A stretch of DNA of 59,776 nucleotides from Phallus indusiatus (taxonomy: Eukaryota; Basidiomycota; Agaricomycetes; Phallales; Phallaceae). Positions 46,087 through 55,886 of the stretch are shown here, in pieces. The DNA is taken from NCBI GenBank assembly GCA_027605045.1, contig JAQFWX010000187.1, positions 1 through 59,776 on the forward strand, given 5' to 3'. A model generated the notes under the pieces. It saw only the letters and a list, made by a program, of their open reading frames with translations, had not been told where the DNA came from and did not search any database. Position 1 is the first letter of the stretch; every line of letters begins with the position of its first letter. The position numbers and the translations under genes are program-made.

Positions 46087-47163
46087 ATGAAGCCCTTTGT
46101 GTATACTGCACATCCAGCTCGTGTCGTGTTTGGCACCGGTACGATTAAGCAACTCCCCGAGGAAGTCAAGAGACTTGAGATCCAAAGACCTTTGATTCTC
46201 AGCACTCCAGAACAGTCATCGCATGCAGCCCAGGTAGAGGACATTTTGAAAGCTGGAGGAATCAATGCAGCTGGTCAATTTAACAAGGCAGCCATGCATA
46301 CTCCGTTGAATGTTACAATAGAAGCGATGGAGCTGGCAACCGAGCTGAAGGTGGATGGGCTCATCGCGATAGGAGGCGGCTCAACTATCGGGCTAGGGAA
46401 AGCAATTGCGCTGCGTACGGATCTTCCACAAATAGTTCTACCTACGACGTATGCGGGCTCTGAAATGACACCAATAATCGGTCAGACCGAGAATGGACTA
46501 AAGACAACGCAGGTCACCGTCAAAGTTCTCCCGGAGGTGGTCATCTATGATGTCGAACTCACGTACTCGCTTCCCGCTGGTCTCAGTGCCACTAGTGGTA
46601 TAAATGCGATTGCGCATTCAGTGGAGGGCCTGTACGCACAGAATGGAAATCCGGTGATCAGTTTAATGGCAGTAGAGGGTATTCGCGCTTTAGCTAAAGC
46701 CCTACCCGCCATAGTAGAAAATCCAGGAGACAAGGAGGCTAGAAGTGATGCATTATATGGAGCTTGGCTATGTGGATCCGTCCTTGGTCTTGTTGGTATG
46801 AGCGTGCATCACAAGCTATGCCATGTACTAGGAGGCACATTCAATTTACCTCATGCGGAAACCCACACGATCGTCCTTCCTCATGCACTTTCATTCAACG
46901 CCCCTCATATCCCGGAAGTTATGGAACGGATTGCGAACGCGCTCGGACACACGGATGCCATTGAAGGGTTGAACGTCCTTCTAACCAAACTGAAAGTGAA
47001 AAGGGCACTCAAAGACTTCGGAATGGAAGAGGACGGGATTGACAAGGCAGCAGATTTGGCTGTTAAAAATCCTTACTATTGCCCGCGACCTCTCGAAAGA
47101 CCCGGGCTAAGAGAAGTTATCAGAAGAGCTTGGGCAGGAGAACCGGCTGTGGCAAACTTTTAG
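46087..47163 (+). CDS. Maleylacetate reductase (iron-containing alcohol dehydrogenase family)
   Basis: A single uninterrupted frame of 358 residues from MKPFVYTAHPARVVFGTGTI to AGEPAVANF. The enzyme reduces maleylacetate to 3-oxoadipate with NAD(P)H at the end of hydroxyquinol-type aromatic breakdown. The nucleotide-binding loop is IAIGGGSTIGLGKAIALRTD. LPQIVLPTTYAGSEMTPIIG is the family signature region. The His-bearing active-site segments are AIAHSVEGLY, SVHHKLCHVLGGTFNLPHAE and THTIVLPHALSF. The ATG at 46087 is chosen over 46048 because the family begins with F.Y....RV.FG.G. It is the only full-length multi-hundred-codon gene here without an intron, in contrast to its neighbours. Its last codons lie at the left end of the tandem duplication. 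Confidence 0.9.
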   Translation: MKPFVYTAHPARVVFGTGTIKQLPEEVKRLEIQRPLILSTPEQSSHAAQVEDILKAGGINAAGQFNKAAMHTPLNVTIEAMELATELKVDGLIAIGGGSTIGLGKAIALRTDLPQIVLPTTYAGSEMTPIIGQTENGLKTTQVTVKVLPEVVIYDVELTYSLPAGLSATSGINAIAHSVEGLYAQNGNPVISLMAVEGIRALAKALPAIVENPGDKEARSDALYGAWLCGSVLGLVGMSVHHKLCHVLGGTFNLPHAETHTIVLPHALSFNAPHIPEVMERIANALGHTDAIEGLNVLLTKLKVKRALKDFGMEEDGIDKAADLAVKNPYYCPRPLERPGLREVIRRAWAGEPAVANF

Positions 47164-47916
47164 ATTTGTCGCTATGTATGCTAGTTTGTTGTAAGTGCTG
47201 TAACAATAGGAAACTCGGCAGGTTGCTTGCGCTACCATTTGTATCACACGACACAGCCTCCACCGTTATTATCTACCAACTTCGAGCTGAATATCGGACG
47301 TTAAGTTGCATTGTAGTGTGGTTTTCACTCCCCATGGAACAAAGTAGGGCTGAACTCAGCCAACAACGGAGATCACGGACAGCACATGCTCGTGTCAACT
47401 ATCAACTAGTACAGTTCACTGCGACTTTACCCCGCAAGGATGAAAATCAACCAAGCTAAGGACGACTTCGACAAAATTAGACGGTGGGAATTTTTCATTA
47501 AGTCTTTGATTCATCTCAGTTCGATATCAGTTGATTCACCCAGAGAAATCTCGCCGCGATGACACTTACAGCCTGGTGTTAGTGTACTTTTTGCAGAACC
47601 TTATCCTTTATGTGAACAACGATCCCCCTGTTGCCCAGTTCCATTCCATTCGCGGTTCGCATGATTAGAACCAAGGATGTGGATAGTTTAAGTCGGCGGC
47701 GTTCTTGGCGTTTCACAGGTTGTAACAATGGATTTACATGCCTTTCAGTAAGAAACTATTGGATTCAATTGAGAAGCTGATAACTTTTTCATCAAGGAAT
47801 GACGAACATCGATTAGTTGCTACGTTCATGTGCTTCTACTAATCAACTGATGGCACTGGCACTGGCACTGGGTATCACCTTCTGGAACTAGGTTTAACCA
47901 TAACAGTAAAGGATAC

Positions 47917-47924
47917 TATATAAA
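47917..47924 (+). promoter_or_regulatory. TATA box of cysteine-rich gene A
   Basis: TATATAAA, 42 bp ahead of the chosen ATG at 47966. Exactly conserved in copy B at 50374-50381. The closeness to the ATG implies a very short leader. Confidence 0.6.
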
Positions 47925-47965
47925 TGAGAGAATCAATCTACCCCACCTCTAACCCAAAAATTATC

Positions 47966-48890
47966 ATGCTCCAACTATTGAGTTTGATACTCGTCAACCT
48001 TCTACTACTGCCTTCACTCTGTGATGCGCTGACTCCGACTTCAACAAGTCCCAGTCCAGGGTATTCCAAAACTTTACAGCGAGAGGGCACATGCAAGAAG
48101 AAAGGTTCAGGTCAACGGTACTCCAACATGACATTGGCTCTTTCCTCGTTCCAGGAAAATGTCTTTTCTCTCGACGTTCGACAGGAGAACTCAGGAACAT
48201 GTTCGGGACTGTCTCGTGCGTCCCGAGGTCTTCCTTCACGAACATATGAGCTGACGCACCTCTCTGGCAGCTGCACCTTGTGGTGACGGTTGTTGTCCTA
48301 GCGATACCCCGGAATGTGTAGGCTTTTGGTTTCATCTGGAGGTTGTTTCTCAACTCTTCAATATTAATTTTAGTGCAATGACGGAATACACTGTTGTGAG
48401 GCGGATACTCAAGTTTGTAAAAATCTTGTTATTTAGAGGTGACTGCTTATTTAAAAAAAAATTTCTTTAGTGTCTTCTGGAAATAGATGCATGTTGTCCG
48501 AATGGTTCTGAAACATGTAACGGCTCTACTTGTTGCGACAGCGGGTCTACCTGTTGCGGTGCTGGAGAATGCTGCGATTTCGGGGAGATTTGCTGTGATG
48601 GGGAAGATCTTTGCTGCCTAACAGGCGAAACGTGCTGTGGCGGTCAATGTTGTATTCTTGGGACTAAGTGCTGTTCAGGAAGCAATGTTTGTTGCGAACC
48701 CGATGCACCATGCTGTGGAGATACTTGTTGCGACGTGGGTGGCACATGTTGTGGGCCCGACGTCTGCTGCGACGTCAATTCAGCGGCACCGATGTCAGTT
48801 GTGCTCTCAGTTGGAATGTCAATTGTTTTGAAAGTTGGTGTAGGATTTGCATCGATAGGTTCAGTTTTTCCTTCTTTGATATTCTATTAA
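47966..48890 (+). CDS. Secreted cysteine-rich protein A (nuclease domain absent), probable GPI anchor
   Basis: Four exons. A signal peptide (MLQLLSLILVNLLLLPSLCD) and a short N-terminal domain (KTLQREGTCKKKGSG, then YSNMTLALSSFQENVFSLDV) are followed by an exon PAPCGDGCCPSDTPEC and CNDGIHCCEADTQV. Then comes a run of about ten Cys-Cys repeats of the kind CCPNGSETCNGSTCC and CCDFGEICCDGEDLCCL, ending GTCCGPDVCCDVNS. The frame then passes directly into a hydrophobic tail (MSVVLSVGMSIVLKVGVGFA) that matches the C-terminal anchor of copy B. The repeats resemble granulin-like CC modules, but I cannot name the family. Everything between repeats and anchor in copy B (nuclease domain and stalk) is missing here, yet the joined frame is open to TAA at 48890. 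Confidence 0.65.
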
Positions 48891-49189
48891 TTCGCAATTT
48901 TCATGAACCATTCGTTATGGTGATCAAAGTACTTCCAATAAATTTCCTTGCCTTGAGGACATTGTTCGAGTGGAAGACACCGATTGCATATACTTTCCTG
49001 AAAGCGAACATGAACATACATATCTCAACTTAATCAGCTGTCTAGAACTTGTGAAGATTCTCCGTAAAAAATAGTAGCCATATAAATTCATACTATGGGT
49101 GCAAACATTTCGTAGGCGAAATCACATTTTGTTCGATGAGCCCAGTATAACTCTTTTAAAACGCGATGCAAACAAATGCGGGCCAATAA

Positions 49190-49611
49190 ACTCGCGGTGT
49201 CACATTCGCATAAATGTCCTGGCCGAGCCAAACTGTGACGGTGTCTACAACTGGTATCGTGTTCTCCGCTTCCTAAGAAACAATAGCACGGCATGCCACC
49301 GCTCCCGGTGGCCTCACAATATCTACCACTACCGCCGATTATCCGAGAGTATATCGACTCCGAGACAAGACGCCGGCAGACTCAAACTCTAGTAGAAAAC
49401 GACCTGGGCAGCTATCCAATCTCCCTAAACCTCCAGCGATATGTGATAATAACGATTCTGCATACTACATCAAGTAGCAGTGCAGTGCAGACTCCCGTGA
49501 CGAGAACGACAGAAGATATGAAACTATTTAATATACAGAACGTTGATCCCGGAATTTCTGGAGGCGAAATCAGTTTCCAAGGTGCTTTCGAATTTTACTG
49601 CTGCGTTAAGT
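49190..49611 (+). pseudogene. COQ8 exon 1 remnant
   Basis: Matches 53115-53525 (for example GVYNW, then a degraded presequence and the QTPVT-TTEDMK end, compare [12 protein letters not shown] in COQ8). The equivalent of the COQ8 start ATG is lost, frameshifts are present, and no kinase exons follow because unit B begins instead. Confidence 0.75.
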
Positions 49612-50373
49612 GACAAACTTTTAGATTTACTGTCATGTATGCTAGTTGTAGTGTTGTTACAATAGGAAGCATAACAAGTTGAACTCCTAGCTCGTACTGG
49701 TCATACGACACGGCGTCCACCCGTTAATACCCCCCAATTTCGAGCTGAATATCAAAAATTAAGCTATATTTTAGTGCGGTTTTTTGCAGGAACAAAATGG
49801 GACGGAACTCGGTTAGCAACAGAGATCAGGGACTGCACATGATCACGTCAACTACTGATAGTACATCTCGTTACTGATCATGACACCACCTCACGAAGCT
49901 ACACTGCAATGAGGAAAATCATCCAAGCTAAGAACGACTTCGACAAAATTAGAAGTGGGAATTTTTTCATCAAGTGTTTGGTTCATCTCAGTTCGATATC
50001 AGTTATTTCACCTAGAGAAGTCTAGCAATGACACTCACAGTTTGGCGTTAGTGGCTTTCGCAAAACCTTATCCTTTAGGTGAACAACGCTCCTCATGTTC
50101 ATTCCATTGGCGGCTCGCATGATTAGAACCAAGGGTGTGGGTAATTTTTTGAGTCGGCGGTGGTTCTTGGCGTTTCACAGCTTGTAATAGTGGATGTATG
50201 CCTTTCAGTGAGAAACTATTAGATTCAATTGAGAAGCTGATAACTTTTTCATCAAGGACTGACGAACGTCGATATTAGTTGCTACGTCCACTTGAAGTGC
50301 TTCCACTAGTGTAGTTGATGGCACTGGGTATCACCTTCTGGAAACCGGGTTTAACCATAACAGTAAATGATAC

Positions 50374-50381
50374 TATATAAA
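50374..50381 (+). promoter_or_regulatory. TATA box of cysteine-rich gene B
   Basis: TATATAAA, same position relative to the ATG (50423) as in copy A. Confidence 0.6.
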
Positions 50382-50422
50382 TGAGAGAATCAGTCTACTC
50401 CACCTTTGGTCCAAAAATTATC

Positions 50423-52805
50423 ATGCTCCAACTATTGAGTTTACTTGTCAACCTCCTACTACTACCTTCAGTCTGTGATGCACTGACCCCAACTCCAACA
50501 AGCCCGAGTCCAGGATATTCCAAAGATTTACGGCGAGATGGCACATGCAAGAAGAAAAGTTCAGGTCCAAAATACTCCAACATGACGTTGGCTCTTTCCT
50601 CGTTCCAGGAGAATGTTTTTTCTCTCAATGTTCGACAGGAAGACTCAGGAACGTGTTCGGGATCGGCTCGTGCGTCTTGAATTCTTCTTTCACGAAAGTT
50701 GATTGCATATGAGCTGACGCATTTCTCACTGGCAGCTTTTCCTTGCGGTGAAGACGGTTGTTGTGAGAGTGATACTCCCGAATGTGTAAGCTTTTAGTTG
50801 GTGTTTTTTAACTCTTAAAATATCATTTCCAGTGCAGTGATGGAATACACTGTTGTGAGGCGGATACTCAAGTTTGTAAAAATCTTGTTATTTGGAGGCG
50901 ACTGCTTATTAGAAAAATTTTCTTTCAAGTGTCTTCTTGAAATAGATAAATGTTGTCCGAATGGTTCTGAAACATGTAATGGCTCTGCTTGTTGTGAGAG
51001 CGGGTCCGCTTGTTGCGGTGGGGGAGAATGCTGCGATCCTGGGGAGATTTGCTGTGATGGGGAAAATCATTGCTGCCTCACAGGCGACACGTGCTGCGGT
51101 GATCACTGTTGTATTTCCGGGGCTAAGTGCTGTTCAGGGAGCAATGTGTGTTGCAAGGCCGACGCACCATGTTGTGGAGATACTTGTTGCGACGTGGGCG
51201 GCACATGCTGTCCTGGGGACTCTTGCTGCCCTGAAGGAGCTCAGTGTTGCGAAGGAGGTGGTTGCTGTGACGATGACGAAACATGCTGTGGCGCCGTCTG
51301 TTGCCTGGAAGGTGCTCAGTGCTGTGAAGGAGGCGACCTTTGCTGTGAGGACGACGCAACATGTTGCGGCGATGTTTGTTGTCCTGACGGGACGAAATGT
51401 TGTGGTGACTGGTGTGAGCAAGATTAACCCCCCGTTTAAATCTTCATTCTCACTAGCTTTGTTTTTTAGGTTGCCTTGAGGGTTTCGACTGCGGAGATAC
51501 TACAGGAACGTGCAATCCTCGTAAGTTTTCCGATATCTTTGTCTTCATCAACTCAGCATTTTATATTAGCTCCTATGCCTACAATGACTTTCATCTCTGT
51601 CCCCGGCTTGACAGACAAGGTGCGTTATGCTTATTTCTGCGATGGATGTACTCAACGGTCTCATGTTGTCTTTGAAGATGGTTGCCAATATCTGTTTGGG
51701 TGTGTAGATTCGTAACAAGGAAATATGTTCTTTAGACTAACGTCTCGTCAGGTATGCAAAAACGGGGAAAGGTAACACTGATACGTTAACTTACAGTGGA
51801 ACCGGAAAGGCTGCACGAAGGCGGGCTGCAGGTTGTGTGGCAGGTCGATGTGCGAATAATCCCGGCACCACTTGCGATGAGGTACTTGTCGCCGTGATTC
51901 GCAGATGTATTACATGTCTCAAAAGAATTATCATAGTATCCTTTTGCATCGACCGAGGAAGGGGTTCCGGTGCCGTCTCGAACTGCATTCCGGCCGAACA
52001 AAACACAGACCAGGGATCTTACCTGAAATGGTGGTACTTCATAAACGGGTATTTCCCTGGCATCAGTGATGGAAGTCAATTCGGGGTAGAGGTTGTAGGA
52101 ATTAATTGCGCAAATACTTCTTTGACTCGAAGGAGTACAATCGACCTGAGCGGCACACAAAGTACGACCCATCGACCAATGAATGGTTTAGCTTCTTTAA
52201 CAGTCGTTTTTATAGGTATGGTCCTCAATGGTACGACATTCAACGCCATGGTCGGAGATAACCAGACGAACAGAGTGGTTATGCCAGTAGGAGACATTGC
52301 CGCCGGGGAGTAAGTAGATATACAATTATACTGGGAGATTGAGACATAAATTATTCACCGATCTCTAGTTATTCTTTGTCTTTCATGCTTCCATCAAACA
52401 AGTCATTTTCATCCGCATTCATCCTGGACAATGAGGGTGATACCTTTGCTTCGTACGCACTTCTGACATTTTCGTTCGTTCGCCAACATTGACTAAAAGG
52501 GCATTCTATTCAGAGTAAATGCCTCTGATGGTACCGACTTTTCTGTGTCCCAGTCCGTCGACTTCCAATTGACCGACGATGGAATCGGACTCGGAATGGT
52601 CCTCTACACCTCGGATAAGAATACTTCTGTTACTTGGGGTTTCACCGGAACACCTTCGCCCAGTTCTGGCGGACCTAGTCCTACTGATGACTCCGGTCCG
52701 GGTCTGACTTCAGCATCGATATCACTCGTGCGGTCAATTGGAACGTCAATTGTTTTAAAAGTTGGTATAGGATCCGCACTAATAGGCTCGGTTTTCCTTT
52801 TCTGA
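50423..52805 (+). CDS. Secreted cysteine-rich protein B with NucA/NucB-type nuclease domain and C-terminal anchor (apparent frameshift)
   Basis: About eight exons. The signal peptide is MLQLLSLLVNLLLLPSVCDA and the N-terminal domain is as in copy A. The Cys-Cys repeats are longer than in A (50945-51420, about 16 modules such as CCPEGAQCCEGGGCC), ending KCCGDWC-CLEGFDCGDTTGTCN after a GTGAGC intron. The following exons (PMPTMTFISVPGLTDK, then GKAARRRAAGCVAGRC and NNPGTTCDE-YPFAST) carry the CDEYPFAS motif of the fungal/bacterial DNase NucA/NucB family. The expected continuation GSGAVSNCIPAEQN lies one base out of frame, after a four-G run at 51962-51965. The frame after that is open to MPVGDIAAGE, then YSLSFMLPSNKSFSS, and the gene ends with a Ser/Pro stalk and a hydrophobic tail (TSIVLKVGIGSALIGSVFLF), probably a GPI-anchor signal. 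Either the gene is broken or one G is missing from the sequence. Confidence 0.65.
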
Positions 52806-53135
52806 TACTCAATTGATCGCTCTATTTTCTGAATCATTCATTACGTTGGTCAAAATATAAATTTCCTTGTCTTGAGGACATCATTGTATAACTTGCTTGA
52901 GTCGAAGGTGTCGACTTGGCCTGGATATATTACCCATACATACGAAATTGAATGTGTTGAATATGGATATCAGCTATCCGGAATCCGACAATATGCCACT
53001 ATAGGACAAACATTTCGCAGGCATTAATAATCCTGCATATTCCGGAGCGGTGAGATGTTGTACATATGTATAAACTCGCGGTGTCACCTTGCCGCGTCAC
53101 GCGTTCAGCGCATCAATGTCCTGGCTCCAAGCTGA

Positions 53136-55413
53136 ATGCCAAACGGTGTCTACAACTGGTATTGTGTTCTCCACTCCCTGGGAACGATAACGCGACATGC
53201 AGCCGCTATCCGGGTGGGATCGCAATATTCACTATCACCGCCAGCTACTCGAGAGTATCTCGACTCCAAGACAGGACGCCAGGAGTCCCAAATTCCCGTA
53301 GAAAAACGAGCTGGGCAGCCATCCGATCCTCCTAGGCCTCCAGTTACATCTGACAATGCTGATTCTCTGCAAAATACATCAGGTGGAAATGCATCACAGA
53401 CTCCGGTCACGAGCACACCAGAAGATATAAAATATACGCAAGCAGATAGAAATTCAACAGAACGTTTGAACTCGGAATCCTCGCGAGCGAAATCAGTTCG
53501 TAAAATATCTTCAAATTCTACTACGGTATGAACTCGGCAATTCTTTTACAAATACAAAATTTATTGACTAACCAGTACCGATAGTCAAATGAACGTTCGA
53601 CTCTTGCGGTAGATCAGTCGATGAGGTCTTCCAGAGTTCCTTCTTCTCCTGTAGGTCGATTTCTTCACTACGGAGGTTAGTATTACACATCTATTCAAAG
53701 CTTTCTATGTTGAGAGCACTCTATCAGGGCTAGCAGCTTCGTTGAGTTTCGGCGCTGCTACTGAAATGGTTCGCCGTGCTTCCGGACAGAATGATCATCA
53801 GGATAACTCTTTGTTATTGACCGAGGCTAATCTCAATCGACTGGTTTCAAAATTATCTAAAATGCGTGGCGCCGCTTTAAAAATGGGCCAATTCATGAGC
53901 ATTCAAGGTGATTCTAGATTTCAATAGGGTATTTCATTTATGGCACACTAAACTCCCTAATATCTGTAGACACTCATGTCTTACCTGAAGATTTGGAACG
54001 CGTATTTCAGAGGGTACAACATGCAGCTCATTATATGCCTAATTCTCAGCTAGAGGTAAGACGAATTAATAGCTCATAATTTGTTAACGGCCAACCCCTT
54101 TTTCCGCCGCAAGAAAGTCATGATTGACAATTTGGGAGAATCATGGGAATCGCACTTTAGCTCTTTCTCAAGAATTCCCTCCCACGCTGCTTCCATCGGA
54201 CAAGTTCATATAGGTATTCTTTGTGCCAAATCTTCCCCGACCGGGAAAGAAGAAGAAGTCGCCGTCAAAGTGCAATTTCCTAATATTGAGCGCTCCATTT
54301 CTTCCGACTTGGGTTATCTGAAACTTCTGCTGAGCGCGTCCATGCTATTACCGAAAGGGTTGTTTTTGGACAGTACCATCAAGGTTGCAAAGCATCCCGT
54401 TTTCTTTGCGCTCTAGGTTAATGTTATCATAGGTATTCAAAGAAGAACTTGCTGATGAATGCGATTATGAAAGAGAAGCCGCTTATATCAATAAGTATCG
54501 TGGACTGTTCCCGGAACAATTGGATTCGCGCTTCAGGGTTCCATGGGTATGGGAAGGGAGCACTAGACATGTTTTAGTTATGGAACGTATGAAGGGTGTT
54601 AGCATTGGAGGCGATGTTGTCAAATCTCTGACGCAAGAAGAAAGAAATGAGGTAATTTTATGAGTGAAGCGGAAAATGGTCATGCGCTGACCCACGTTAG
54701 CTGTCGAGTCGAGTGCTCGAGCTCTGCTTGAGAGAGCTCTTCCAGTTTCGTATGATGCAAACAGATCCTAACTGGTCTAATTTCTTATGGAATAAAGACA
54801 CTCGTCAAGTATGTGATCAGAACTTTATATCTGTTGATTATTTCTGCTCTAAACATTTGAGTCTCTCAGATTGAGCTTGTAGACTTTGGAGCTACGCGAG
54901 AATATTCCTCAGAATTCACAGACAATTGGTTAAGGCTCCTTAAGGCTGCTATATCGGGCGATCGAGACGAGTGCATTGATGCCAGTCTCAAACTTAAATA
55001 TTTTATCGGAGGCGAAAATGAGGCAAGTAGTTCCTTTGAACTTCTTTAGAGCTTGTTGTTTATTGGCCTTATATAGGAAATGATAAATGCTCACATTTTA
55101 TCCATGCAACTACTCGGAACACCTTTCCGGGCTTCCACTCCTCAACCATTCTCTTTTTCACGAGGTTCAGAATGGACAAAAATTACGGAGGGAATTCGCG
55201 CACAGGTCCCTATTATGTTGAACAATCGTTTAACCCCTCCCCCAAGGCAGACATACAGCTTGAATAGGTATTTATTTTCAAAATAATTGCTTATTGCTTG
55301 ACACCATTCTTTTAAATAGAAAACTGAGTGGTGCTTTCTTGTTAGCCGCAAGGCTAGGTGGAAGCGTAGATTGTCGGAGGATATGGGAAAGGGTTATTAT
55401 TGACACACATTGA
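53136..55413 (+). CDS. COQ8: Mitochondrial ABC1/COQ8 (ADCK) atypical kinase for coenzyme Q synthesis
   Basis: About nine exons coding some 590 residues. COQ8 is a UbiB-family ATPase/kinase on the matrix side of the inner membrane that sustains the CoQ biosynthetic complex. Exon 1 (53136-53525) gives a presequence-like start ([20 protein letters not shown]) and a long linker. Exon 2 has [15 protein letters not shown]. The KxGQ motif is in [15 protein letters not shown]. The Ala-rich loop is HAASIGQVH. The catalytic lysine region is [16 protein letters not shown]. Further motifs are [38 protein letters not shown] and the metal-binding [16 protein letters not shown]. The end is [11 protein letters not shown]. 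Exon 1 is the right end of duplication unit B. No lesion seen. It is convergent with RPN1. Confidence 0.9.
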
Positions 55414-55886
55414 CGTCCGCTGTGATTAAGATAAACTCCCTTAATTCAAAAGGCGACATTATATTTTTCGACACGGCGCTGGTTCTTGTATACACTACCA
55501 CTTTTTTTAATAGTTTTTTTAAAATTAGGATAAGAACAAGCACCAGCGTAATAAAACGCCAAAAAATAGACTTACATGCATCAAACCAAAATAATAGAGT
55601 AGTGAGAGTATTAGAACAACATGTATTTCAAGGAAATAGTTATGCGATTGACCAAGGAAATGTGCATATTCAATTACGTGCGTGAAAATGACCCGCGCTG
55701 ACGGGGGCCGTCCCGATATATATCGTCTTGTGTGTACTGGTATATCAAGTCCCGAGGAAGGATACTTCTGCCACCGCGATGATGACTTCAGAATTATTAT
55801 ATGCTGATTTGTGTATATATTACATTCCCCAACTGCCTTACGACACCATTTATCCTGTGTTTCCCAACCAGGGTTCTTTTGGAGAA
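55414..55886. other. Convergent spacer with the displaced RPN1 tail
   Basis: Just after the RPN1 stop (minus strand, 55886 to about 55835), the family's normal C-terminal residues ([15 protein letters not shown]) are still readable, in another frame. The rest of the spacer is AT-rich with no gene. Confidence 0.6.

Larger units (their letters stand above)
47155..49611. repeat. Tandem duplication, unit A
   Basis: Runs from the maleylacetate reductase 3' end (AACTTTTAGATTT) through the cysteine-rich gene copy A to a remnant of COQ8 exon 1. The same order recurs in unit B, which begins with the same reductase-end text at about 49612. The junction between COQ8-derived and reductase-derived sequence is at about 49600-49615. 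Extensive substitutions show that the event is not recent. Confidence 0.8.
49612..53530. repeat. Tandem duplication, unit B
   Basis: The second copy of the unit. It is longer than A (3.9 versus 2.5 kb) because its cysteine-rich gene has extra repeats, a nuclease domain and a stalk missing from A. It ends in the functional COQ8 first exon. Confidence 0.8.

Noticed and set aside
47924..47965. Upstream in-frame ATG of cysteine-rich gene A (and the same in B)
   Set aside because: It overlaps the TATA box and would place 14 polar residues ahead of a clear signal peptide; the ATG at 47966 (50423 in B) is preferred.
51123..51421. Antisense open frames across the cysteine-rich repeats
   Set aside because: They arise because TGT/TGC repeats read as open in the complementary strand; the sense frame has signal peptide, spacing and paralogue support.
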